In this document: in pieces, positions 54,367 through 64,000 of the stretch
How the letters are laid out: each line of letters starts with the position of its first letter
How positions within the stretch are numbered: position 1 is the first letter of the stretch
From: Adiantum capillus-veneris
Taxonomy: Eukaryota > Streptophyta > Polypodiopsida > Polypodiales > Pteridaceae
Assembly: GCA_014529385.2 (NCBI GenBank)
Contig: CM043945.1
Span: 143,166,741-143,230,740, forward strand
DNA: 64,000 nt
Direction of reading: 5' to 3'
Translations under genes and position numbers: made by a program
Notes under the pieces: generated by a model
Told to the model about the DNA's origin: nothing
What the model saw: the letters and a program-made list of their open reading frames with translations, nothing else
The model's database searches: none

Positions 54367-55454
54367 AATCTCTTTCTCTGTTCGCTTCCAAAGGTGTATT
54401 TATACACCATCCTTCTCTATGGGATGTCTCAATATCTGCTTTGCTAGGCTCAACACACTCATTGTCTTGTTTAGAATTGAGCTTCTAGCTGATGATGATG
54501 ATGATGGCGTTAGTGCTCTCGAGTGCAGCTCAATCACCAAGTTTGTATAACGCATTATTCGCGCTCTGTTTTAAATTTTCATGCTCTTGCAGAGCTTTCT
54601 AGCTCCACTCAGATCGGGTAATGTAAAATTAAGCTTATAGCCTATCCCCTTTTGAAGCTCTTGTCAGAAAACAGGATCCTGCCACAAGCTTAGGTTTTGC
54701 TTGAAGCAGACATAGCTCACATATGAAGGTCTTCTTGAATGTAGTCTCTTCCAGCGGAATTGACTGTGTTAGCTTTCATTTTTTTGTCAGGTTCTTGTTT
54801 GAAATGCGTGCTGTCTTCAATTGTTCTTGCCCAAATGCCAAAATATAATCGATAGCTAATAAGTTGTATTACATTGTGGAGGTTTTTAGGGTTTCCCTTG
54901 AAAAAAAATAAAAATAAAAGATTCAATTGTTGCTTGTTGATTGAGCAGTCATAGTATTCTAGGTTGTTTTTGGTGGATGTGTTCAAAGGTTCTCTTTGAG
55001 GGGTTAATCACCAATTTGTGCTCACATCAAGTTAATGCTTGTTTCAAATGAGGAACACTTGTTCGAAATCTCCAAGTCTATGAACACCTTTGCTTTATGT
55101 AAAACTTCTTTGGAGCCATTGTAACATCTTCCTTAGACTTACTTTAAAGGAAAGCTTTTTTAATTCCTGCAAAATTTATTTTTTTATAGTGGTATATATC
55201 CCTTTCCTTTTGAGTTTTAACTCTTAGTATAAATACATACATGCAGGAAGAGCATACCTTGTGTGCAGGGTTGGATTGGGCCTTATCTATGCATTGACTT
55301 CTTCATTCTCGCCATTGTCTTTGCAAACAATTTGTTTGTCACGTTTTCATAATCATTGAGTGCAATAATGGTATCAAAGTACTTGCACAACAAAAACAAA
55401 AAGCCTTGATTACAACAAATTGCCCATAGGAACCCCCCCCTTGTCTAAGCCTTA
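54367..55454 (+). other. H3 3' UTR and flank, no further gene
   Basis: The 3' UTR begins right after TAG; plant histone mRNAs are polyadenylated. Motifs for the end are not unique. The rest is AT-rich and without recognisable coding. Confidence 0.5.
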
Positions 55455-55700
55455 TGAAGGCATAGGCCTTCCTCCACACTCTCGCATGTGCATGCTCAAA
55501 TGGGATCGATAGTTGAGGTGATATGGGTCATCAGATGCGCATTTGGTAAATTTGGGGTGTTTGGTTAATTTGGGATGAAAAGTAAGTTTGGGTAGGCTTA
55601 TAAATTTGGGTTGATCTGCACTTCGTATTTTGAACCCCCGACCTCTCCACCATGAGCCATGTGTACTAACCACTACACTCTCATGTGTACGTTGAAATAT
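55455..55700 (-). mobile_element. tRNA-derived SINE candidate
   Basis: On the minus strand, GTGTAGTGGTTAGTACAC resembles a tRNA A box and D-loop, and about 30 bases later GGTCGGGGGTTCAAAATAC resembles the T-arm with B box (GGTTCRANNC). Order and spacing fit an RNA polymerase III promoter. An AC-rich body (repeated CCCAAATTTA, CCCAAACTTA) follows. It is not a functional tRNA: no stem closure or anticodon arm was found. Ends are not defined. Confidence 0.5.
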
Positions 55701-55869
55701 AGGGGATTTGAGTGTCATTGTAAATGTGGACTGATTAGTAAATTCGGGGCAAGTTTGTAAATTCATACAAATTGGTAAATTTTGAGCAACCTTAGATCTA
55801 ACGGTCCATGATTGATGTGCCTTGTCTTTTCCTCCTCCACCATTGATCTCATTTGACCATGTCTGTAAT

Positions 55870-56512
55870 ATAGTGATGAGGGATGGGCCTTGGCTACAAT
55901 CTAGGTGTTGATGGCCAACAATTGGGATGCTTCGTGTAGGAACCCTCTTTAAAAGGGAGCTTTGAATTCACTATGTCAAAAGAAAAGAGAAACTTGTTTT
56001 ACTCTTTGACTATTCACATTCTTTTTTTGATATTGCTAAAATAATTGTTCATATGTTAAAAGCAAAAGCTAACCAAGAGTCATGCTTCAATGCTTAAGCT
56101 TGCCATCTTTTCCACCTTCATTACTATGCTATTATGTAATGATGATAAGTGAGTAATTGCTTCTTTCTCTTATGAATGTTTCTTCTTTTTTTTCCTTACC
56201 TTCATTTCCCGTTAGCTCTCTCCACTTTTGAAAGTGTTCGTGGTTTTGGAATAGTTAATGTTTTTTACAAAGTTTATGTTATGTTCGTGATGTATGAAGC
56301 TTTTCATTTTCATTGTATTATTTAGGTCACAAGGAACATAAAGATTATATTGTACCAAGTTTTTCTTGATGGAAGAATCTATAATACAAAAGCGTATCGG
56401 GGTGGGGGGTTGGCTTCACAAATCCGGTCCTCAATTGTTATCAGGTCCTTTAAGCTCTCTTTAATTTTCATAATTTCGCTATTTTCAAAGTTTCTAGGCT
56501 ATTTCCATTACT
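55870..56512 (+). repeat. probable 5' LTR of Gypsy-3
   Basis: Inferred only from the PBS that follows and a TTTAAAAG box near 55952. The left boundary is not defined and there is no partner LTR in the window. Confidence 0.4.
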
Positions 56513-56513
56513 T

Positions 56514-56525
56514 TGGTATCAGAGC
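56514..56525 (+). promoter_or_regulatory. Gypsy-3 primer binding site, initiator tRNA-Met
   Basis: TGGTATCAGAGC, 390 bp before the gag ATG and on the same strand. Confidence 0.85.
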
Positions 56526-57660
56526 TATTAGTTTCTCTTTTCTTGCTTAAGAAGAGAGGTCCTTAAATTGTCCATGAAAGGTTGCGTTTGTTTATTGCAA
56601 TAGCGTAAGTGGGACATGGATCTATTATCTTGGTTGAGGATTTAGTTCAAGATACGTTGTTGGAAACTATAGTATTAATCTCGGGGCTTGCCTTTGGCTT
56701 TACCACTATTGAGCTACGAACAAGCTCAATAGGAACCATAATCAACCGAGTAATGTTAGGCCCTCTCCACTAGTCTTTGCAATCGATAGTGTCTAAATCA
56801 TGGGTGTGGTTGCTTGAGAATTGATTTTCAAAGGTAAAGAAGAGTAGCGACTAAGGTTTTTGAGGGTACCAAAGCACAAAGTATTCTATACATAAGTATA
56901 ATTAGCATGGCTGACAATAACCAAGAGAGTAGAATGAGCATTGATAACTTTGATTTTGCACGTAAATGTGTTAATGATGACGCTTCCATGTTTGTCAATT
57001 ATCTTGTTACTAGGATGCAACAACAAGCTATGGGAAACCCTGATTTGCAAGCCAAAGTTACTCAACAACTTTGTGCTTATGGGATTTTCTTTCCTCTCTA
57101 GGAGGAGAGAGAGAGCTTAGGAGGCCTCTTGATGAGACCCCCAAAAGAAGATTCTCTCCCATACGAGAGGAGGAATCCAAAGAACGAGAAAGTAATGAAT
57201 CCTTAAGTTTCTCTGAATATGTGGCTCTACGAAGACTGCGGTCTAGACGATCGCCAACTCATTCGAAGAGAAAACGGTCAATCCACAATCCTTCTCCTCG
57301 TCACTCCAAAAGGGAAGAGAGGAAACAAAGGAAGAAAAGGGTAATAAAGAGGTCACCCTCTTTTCCTTCTTCTTTACCTTTCTTCTCGTTTGACGAAAGT
57401 TATGGCTATTCTCATAGAGAATATAAGAGGGGAGGACATCGCAAATCTTACTCTGCATGGTGAAGGTCACAAAAGCTCAAGAAGTTCAAAGAGGAAGGGA
57501 AGAGTATCTCTTTTCTCACTTATGATGGCACCTTTGGTGCTATTGACAAAGTATTGGCCTTCATCCAGCAATTTGATGCGGCCTTCGGAGACGAGGGATT
57601 CACGGAGTCCTCCATGTAGCTATGCACTTCCATAAATCGGCTCGTCAATGGTGGACTAGT

Positions 57661-57837
57661 TGTAAGACCTAGGGGACTAAGACGTAGGATCCTCCTCCCT
57701 AACGCCTTTTATGTAGGCTTAGCTCCTAGCTCTTGCCCTAAGCGGATCCCCAATCCACACTGGTCCAGTCCAAGCCCTTGGCCTAGGTCCTTGACCCCCT
57801 AGGTTGGGCCTTGCCCCGTAGGACCTTTGTCGTGACA
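57661..57837 (-). repeat. LARD 3' LTR
   Basis: 177 bp, TG...CA; adjacent polypurine tract at 57841-57850. Confidence 0.93.
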
Positions 57838-60542
57838 TTACTCTCCCCTTAAGAAGAGTTTTCCTCCTTGAAAACAAAAGCGGAGAACTTCTTAAGAACA
57901 CTAATGTTTTCCTAATCGGAATTCCTCATGGATCTAGCTGTTTGGTTGCCCGGAACACGGTTCCGCAGGAGGTTCAATGAAACAAGAGTAACATCTTGAT
58001 TTTCCACATTGTTGTCCATTTGCAACCATCTAGTGTATAGATTCCATTTAGAACGCACATGAGCATGTTAAACGAGTTATCACGACAAAGATGTACCTGA
58101 AGAGTACCGCTTTTCACTTTTTGTGAAAGTAACTTGCTGACCTAACTTATCAGCCAAGTGTAAGTCCTTGACTTGTTCTCAAATTTCATCAGTAAACAAC
58201 CCCATCCTAACGAGTGTCAAGGTTGAGAACCTGACTTATACATGAAGAGACTACCGAGTCGCAACATGCATTAACTGATAGTAAGTAAATTCCAAGAAGA
58301 GCAATAAATGTTTACTAATTGGATCGATTGGTGCTAACGTACTCACTTTGCTTATCCTTCAGTACAAGATTACTCTTTGTAATCTGCCTATCCCCTTTTA
58401 ACAGGCAGTACTGAGGTGAGTTTTCCTCACGGTTTACAGACATTCATCCTAGATGACTGGTAAACGGGGAATCACAGTAGTGTATAGCATTGGTGAGGAA
58501 TCAACAATGTCCGAAATAACCATCGTGGTTAACTTGAAAAAATCCACAAATGCCCAAACCGAGCCATGACCTCTATTGGTGATTAGTAGACCCAAAAGTA
58601 ATCTCCTAGAAATATTAGTGCAAAATGCTTCATAAGCAACAACTTAAGGAGTATGTATGCCGTTCCAAATTAGCCTTTGCTAAACACTAGGACCCATAAC
58701 ACCTAGTGTGCATGCATTTAGCAAAAACAAACCCGAACCTGTATATCCATAATGATCCTTGCCAATACTTCTAGCAAATGTGATGCGCCTAGCACGCATT
58801 AAAAGGAATGTAAATAGTTCTGAAAAGAAACTAAATACTTTTAGTTGCAATCTTTTGCAAGCCTTGCTGAAACGTTTGAATCACAATAGAAGGTGAAACA
58901 TTGATCACTTCTAAGTACAGACAATGAAACTTTTTCATTAACAACTTATAGCCTTACTATATGTATAAACAACCCTCTGTAATGTTGTTTAGCAATACTT
59001 GTAGCTAAACAAGTCATTGTAAGTATCCCACAATTTTTGGCCACTGAAATTGCTCCTGATACGTCATGCTGAAAATGATCTAGAAAACAATTTTGGCCAA
59101 CAAATGCTATTGACAGCAGATGTCATACCAAAGAGACTCGACCTTGTCGATCATGCACAAAAAATCGACCTTGTCTACTTGTAGATCTGTTGGAAAAACA
59201 GAATTATATGTGCAAAGTATGTGCATCTCGTACATACTTGAGTCTATGAATGATATCCACGATCCATCGTAGACGCCCATTGCATACCATAGTTATCACG
59301 CCATGTGCAATGAACAAATACCAACTGCGTACCTCATGAAGTACACCTGCCGATCAAATGGTCGTCGTAAGAATCGAATGAGTTGGAATCAAGGTTCATA
59401 GATGCTCGATTTTGTGCTGCCAAGGGCCTTGCCCAATTTGCAAGCAATTTGGAAGCTTGTGAGCAACTTCAATGCTCTAGTGGTGTTACACAAACCCTAC
59501 CCATGAGCATTCTTGACGAGCCTTGCTCCCGTGTAATCCCATTGGATGAATTCATGCTGGCACGCTTTGGACGATCGTATAGCGTCAAGATGAAAAAATT
59601 AAAGAAGTTACTTGGATTCTGTTCTTCTGGATTCCATTAATGCCAAGAGTAGGCGTTGCTTGTAGCAAAATTGAGCTGTCAAAGAACCCTTCATAGAATC
59701 GGGAACTGCTACATGATTTCTCATACATGCTTTGCAAGTATCTTTTTGGAGCTTGTGTGTTCCTTGAACAGCTCGAGGCTTGCAACCGTATCGAAATGTC
59801 AAAACTGCTTGCATCAAGATTCCTTGAAATTGTGTCGTGGTCATAATCATTGGCCCACCTTGTCTTATCGTAGTCGTGGCGATTTTCCAGCTGAAGCTCA
59901 AATGTTGCTGAAGCCACATTTGAAGACAAGAATAGGGTCATTCCCCTTGGGAAGTCTCGTGCATGCGGCCCTCAGGACCTGCACCTTCTTCGCATAATCG
60001 TGGAGTGGTTCCCGCAACCAAGATGTTCTTGGAGGCCTTGTTGAAACTTTGCAAAAATGGCCTTGCCGTCTTCATGGGGTAGGCGAAGGCCTTGCTCGAA
60101 GCCGAGATGTTGCAGGCCTTTGCCATGCTGGGATGGGCCCCTTGGGTGGCCCTTTGGGCACCCTAGGGCTTCCAAAGTAAAAAAAATTAAAACGTGTGGA
60201 CTCACCTTCTCCCCTCACAGCGATGGCAGCCGTTATCTGCGCATAAGAAGACCCACGCCATGGAGCGCCGTACAGGCGACCGTGTGTCGAAAGAAGCTCC
60301 GTGGGGTATGGCGAACAGAAAGAGGGAGAGAACTCCTCATTTGATGAAGGTCGCAGGCCACCCCGTTCCTCGACTAAGGGTGTGCGCACACGGTGCTTCG
60401 CTCTGTCGAACCCGCCACCTCCATGCAAGCAGCTACTCCCACGCCTAACACAGTCATTCTTCCTTGTCACCACGCCATGATGGCTTTTACCAGGGAGAGA
60501 GAGAGAGAGAGCACATGCAAAGCAAGTTTTTCCTCCTCCATA
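57838..60542 (-). other. LARD interior, no gene
   Basis: No Gag, Pol or other domain in six frames. Short open stretches at 59.4-60.4 kb overlap on both strands and look incidental. A GA tract lies at about 60489-60510. Confidence 0.65.
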
Positions 60543-60554
60543 GCTCTGATACCA
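60543..60554 (-). promoter_or_regulatory. LARD primer binding site, initiator tRNA-Met
   Basis: Minus TGGTATCAGAGC one base after the LTR. Confidence 0.9.
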
Positions 60555-60555
60555 A

Positions 60556-60732
60556 TGTAAGACCTAGGGGACTAAGACGTAGGATCCTCCTCCCTACCGC
60601 CCTTTATATAGGCCTAGCTCCTAGCTCTTGCCCTAAGCGGATCCCCAGTCCACACTGGTCTAGTCCAAGCCCTTGGCCTAGGTCCCTGACCCCCTAGGTT
60701 GGGCCTTGCCCCGTAGGACCCTTGTCCTGACA
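60556..60732 (-). repeat. LARD 5' LTR
   Basis: 177 bp with a minus-strand TATATAAAG near 60600. Confidence 0.93.
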
Positions 60733-61686
60733 CTAGCCTTCGTGGCAATGACGAAGCCCCAAAGACATGGAAAACTGTACAAGTTTCCATCATGAAGCAA
60801 TTCCTTGAAAGCGATGTAAAGGACAAAGTGCTTACCGAATGGCGCAGTTTGAAGCTTCTCTCCCATGAGTCTATCCACAAATATGTAGACAAGTTTTGGG
60901 ATTTACATCTCGAGGCTACTGTCTTTCAAAAGATAGACTTCGTCGAGCAAAAGCAACAATTTTGTGTGGGATTACTTGAAGAGATGGCCGAGTATGTCAA
61001 CTCCTAACTGCCTCGTTCTATCACCGAAGTAATCCACCACACTATGGTTGCTTCCCGCATCAATTTCCAGCATCAATTTCCAACAAGGAGCTAGGCAAAA
61101 TGTCAAGCCCATGGAAAGCGAAGACAAGAATGATGCAAAGGGAAAACCAATGCCCAAAATTTTTCCCAAGGAAATTCCAACAACAACAACAACCGGTCCA
61201 AGGAGAAGGGAGTTTACAAAGGTAAAAACAAACCCTCTCCCGAAGAGCTTGAGGCTTTTCGCAAGGACCACAAATGTTTTAAGTGTGGAGAGCAAGAACA
61301 TGGCTATTATTATTGCCCCAAGAGAAATGCCCGCAATGAGACTCCTAGAGCTTCCACTATCGAAGCTCCAAAAGAGGATGTTCATTGCAAAGGATCACCT
61401 CTCTCCTATGCTTGGGGAAAGGTAAGGGAGCATGATGCCTTCATCTTGTTTGACCCTAGCTCTACTCACAACTTCATATCAATGGAGTTGGCCACCAAGC
61501 TGGGCATTCAAGCTTTTGTGATGGGAGATACTATTACTGCCGATACAACTTTCAAGGGAAAGCAAGCCTCCGTTACTCCCTTGATTGGGAAGTTGAGGCT
61601 TCATGCCCAAAACTATGTCGACAAAAAAGACTTTTTCATCTCTCCTCTCCAACATGAGGATGCTATCCTAGGGGCATCATGGTTCA

Positions 61687-61688
<2 letters not shown>

Positions 61689-61721
<33 letters not shown>
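61689..61721 (+). repeat. (CT)n microsatellite at a gypsy/copia junction
   Basis: An uninterrupted CT run. Left is plus-strand gypsy protease; right is minus-strand copia protease. Confidence 0.95.
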
Positions 61722-61724
<3 letters not shown>

Positions 61725-62248
61725 GTGAAAGAACTGCCATTTGTAGCAGTAAGCACAATCTTTTCAACTCCTTGAATCGGATAAGAGGCATTGTTGGCAT
61801 AAGTGATTGGATTCTTATGAGGGACAGACTCAAGAGAGGTGAACAATTCACGATGTGAGGTAATGTGCTTTGTAGCACCACTATCAAAATACCACACATG
61901 TGAATCTGCAGCAACTGACATGCATGCATCATGGACAGTAGGATTGTAAGTGCACTCTGCACTAAAACCTCATTCTGCATCAACATCAGCATCACAGTCT
62001 CCTTTCACAGAAGACTCAACAGTGGCTGCATTTCTAGTGGAACCACCCTCTTTCTTCTTAGCCTCTTTGGCCTTCAACTTAGGACACTGCTTGATCAAGT
62101 GATCATTAGCTTTACAATAATGGCAACACATCTTCTTTTTGCCCTTATCACCAGAATTTCCAGACAAATTGCTGCCAGCAAGCATTAGGAACATTATTTT
62201 TTCCACTCAGCAGAACCATAAGAAGTGGCTGCATTGCTGTTACAACCT
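61722..62248 (-). pseudogene. copia gag-protease fragment
   Basis: Minus strand: CHYCKANDHLIKQCP zinc knuckle (about 62090-62135), then a Ser/Ala/Glu linker, then HVWYFDSGATKHITSHRELF with the protease D-S-G-A (61840-61900) and TATNGSSFTL, after which the CT microsatellite begins. At least one frameshift separates knuckle and protease. Confidence 0.8.
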
Positions 62249-62327
62249 GTTAGGAAATAAGACGTAGCTAAATAGATAATTGAGTAGATTATTTAATGGA
62301 GAGAGACAGATTTACATACACGAGATT

Positions 62328-62408
<81 letters not shown>

Positions 62409-62834
62409 CACGATATATGTGGTTCACCCAATGTGGGCTACGTCCATGGGAAAGCAGCCACTCAATGGCTTTAGTACTTCAAAAACAAGAAGTAGTTTAC
62501 AAAGGGATTATACCCTTAATGGAGCTCCCGCCTTGCTTCACTCTCACCACCTCACACTCACCTTGTTGCATCAACTTCACACTATGAAATGTGTGTAGAA
62601 ATGACCTCCTTTTATATGCCAAAAGGGTTGCCCTCTCTCATGAGAGGCAACCATGTGTAGACGCCCTTGTGTAGATAAGTCCAAATCGGACCCTTCAATC
62701 CGCCCATGTGTGGCCGCCCTTGAGAAGACAAGTCCGCTTTTGAATTCGGCCACCGGCCACCGGCCATTGACTACTTGCCACCGACCAACCGACGGTTGTT
62801 TTCCGACCACTTTCCGGCCGCCGTCCGGCCATCA
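62249..62834 (-). repeat. probable 3' LTR of the copia element at the right edge
   Basis: About 586 bp with TG...CA ends, between a copia gag fragment and the RNase H end of another copia element. It has TATAAAAG at 62609-62616 (minus) and GTGGTTCACCCAATGTGGGC near the 3' end, a sequence type common in plant LTRs. A long GA run lies inside. There is no partner LTR in the window, so the ends are tentative. Confidence 0.55.
62332..62404 (+). repeat. (GA)36 microsatellite
   Basis: About 72 bases, the longest simple repeat in the window. Confidence 0.97.
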
Positions 62835-62875
62835 GATTCGGGCAAAAAAGAAAATTTTGACGAGGGAAAAAAAAA

Positions 62876-64000
62876 CTGTGATATCTCACCTCAATGTGCT
62901 TTGTCCTTGAATGAAAGGTTGAGTTCTTTGCAAGATGGATAGCGCTTTGGCTATCACTGTACAAGACACAATTGTCTTGTTTGAATCCAAGCTCTTCTAA
63001 GAATCTGTGAAGACACAAAATTTCTTTGCTTCCCTCCGTCATTGCTACATACTCTGCTTTCGTGGTAGAAAGTAAAAACAACTTTCTGCAGCTTTGAAGC
63101 CCAGCTTACTACTGTGCCTCCAACTGTGAACACATAGCCAGTAGTGCTCCTTCGAGTATCTTTGTCACCTTCCATATCTGCATTAGCATACCCTTTTAGA
63201 AAAATATCAGTTCCTCCAAAATACAAAGCATTTTCTGTTGTCCCTTTTAGATACCTAAGTATCCACTTCACAGCTTGCCAATGCTCTTTACCTGGGTTGT
63301 CCATGAACCTACTCATAACTCGCACTACATGTGCAATGTCTGGCCTTGTCCAGACCATAACATACATTAGAGAAACTACCGCTGCAACATATGAAACATT
63401 AGACATATAGGCTATCTCCTCTTGTGTCTTTGGACACATATCCTTTGTTAGTTTAAAGTGACCAGCCAAAGGTGTAGAAACTGGTTTTGCATTTTGCATT
63501 GCAAACCTTTCTAGTACCTTCTTGATGTAATCTTCTTGAGATAGCTTTATTGTCTTCTTCATCCTGTCCCTTGATATTTTCATACCAAGTATCCTCTTTG
63601 CAGCACCTAAATCTTTCATTGAAAAAGATTTAGACAGCTCCTCTTTTAGGTCTTTGATGTCCTGCATGTTAGCACTTGCAATCAACATGTCATCAACATA
63701 CAACATTAGGATGATGAATTTCCCATCTCCCAAATTCTTCGTGTAGACGCAGCGATCCGAGTTGCATCTTGTGAATCCATGATCCAACATCCATCGATCA
63801 AACTTCAAGTACCATTGTCTTGATGCTTGCTTTAAACCATACAAGCTCTTCTTTAATCTGCAAACCATTTTCTCCTTATCTTTTACTTCATACCCCTTTG
63901 GTTGAAGCATGTAGATTTCCTCCTCTAAGTCACTGTGAGAAAATGCCGTATTTACATCCATTTGCTCAAGATTTAGATCATGAGCAGCCACCACAAGGCT
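62876..64000 (-). pseudogene. copia RT-RNase H, continues beyond the window
   Basis: Minus strand from the right edge: EQMDVNTAFSHSDLEEEIYM, LKKSLYGLKQASRQWYLKFD, MLYVDDMLIASANM (catalytic YVDD), LGMKISRDR, WTRPDIAHVV and RNase H GYANADMEGDKDTRRSTTGY. Near 63070-63085 a frameshift moves the RNase H end (STTKAEYVAMTEGSKEILCL, DSQSAIHLAKN, TKHIEVRYH) into another frame. The sequence is clearly different from Copia-1. One domain, one frameshift, otherwise well kept; integrase and Gag lie outside. Confidence 0.92.

Larger units (their letters stand above)
57661..60732 (-). mobile_element. LARD-like non-autonomous LTR element nested in Gypsy-3 gag
   Basis: Two 177-bp LTRs (TGTAAGACCTAGG...CCTGACA), nine differences between them (about 5%), enclose 2.7 kb without a retrotransposon ORF. 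Flanks are CTAGT and CTAGC, a 5-bp target duplication with one change. PBS (minus TGGTATCAGAGC) and a polypurine tract (minus AAGGGGAGAG) fix the orientation. It must have used the proteins of another element. Confidence 0.92.
56907..61690 (+). pseudogene. Gypsy-3 gag-protease, interrupted by a LARD-like element
   Basis: ATG at 56907 (MADNNQESRMSIDNFDFARK). A basic Arg/Ser-rich part (57100-57460) is followed by the Gag core FSTYDGTFGAIDKVLAFIQQ and HVAMHFHKSARQWW, at which point the LTR element is inserted (57661). Gag resumes at 60733: APKTWK, IMKQFLESDVKDKVLTEWRS, SIHKYVDKFWDLHLEATVF. A CCHC knuckle CFKCGEQEHGYYYC lies at 61275-61316. The protease starts LFDPSSTHNFIS (D-P-S-S, Gly lost) and reaches AILGASWFN, where a CT microsatellite replaces the rest. 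Several frameshifts. RT and integrase are absent. Confidence 0.8.

Noticed and set aside
55620-55700. Functional tRNA gene
   Set aside because: A- and B-box-like parts only; no acceptor stem pairing or anticodon arm seen.

Overview
The window is nuclear DNA of a land plant with a large, repeat-rich genome. There is no operon-like packing and most of the sequence is nested plant LTR retrotransposons (Ty3/gypsy and Ty1/copia) plus one hAT DNA transposon. The only conventional host gene I can support is an intronless histone H3 at 53956-54366. Its residues 31/41/87/90 are A/F/S/L, which mixes plant H3.1 and H3.3 signatures. With the long GA/CT microsatellites this makes me lean to a fern, lycophyte or gymnosperm rather than a flowering plant, but that is inference.

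Layout. 1-12621: a very large Ty3/gypsy element (Gypsy-1, minus strand, 3' end outside the window) with tRNA-Asp-type PBS, gag with four zinc knuckles, protease, RT-RNase H and integrase. After the integrase come a second retropepsin-like domain and a tail of W-x-P-K repeats. 12622-18638: decayed gypsy pieces on both strands. 18639-26088: a decayed gypsy element with two unequal LTRs (Gypsy-2). 26158-31695: a nearly intact copia element with 192-bp LTRs, a perfect TAGTG target duplication and two amber codons. 31701-36687: old gypsy and copia scraps. 36688-44441: a 7.75-kb hAT element with CAGGG termini and an 8-bp target duplication (7 of 8 matching). It carries the transposase, a RING-H2/coiled-coil gene, a protein-kinase-like N-lobe and two satellite arrays. 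44442-51330: decayed material, including a second copy of the integrase-protease-WxPK arrangement at 46.9-48.4 kb and a 2-kb unidentified reading frame with four stops. 51330-55450: histone H3 and flanks. 55455-61690: a tRNA-derived SINE candidate, then a plus-strand gypsy gag-protease interrupted by a 3.07-kb non-coding LTR element (LARD-like). 61690-64000: copia fragments, joined to the gypsy fragment through a CT microsatellite.

How the parts work together: each retroelement encodes its own Gag, protease, RT and integrase, and almost all carry inactivating changes. Many stops are amber codons where CAG is a plausible ancestor, as expected from deamination of methylated CHG sites. The two most unusual systems are the Gypsy-1 family with two protease-like domains on either side of RT-integrase, and the gene-carrying hAT element.
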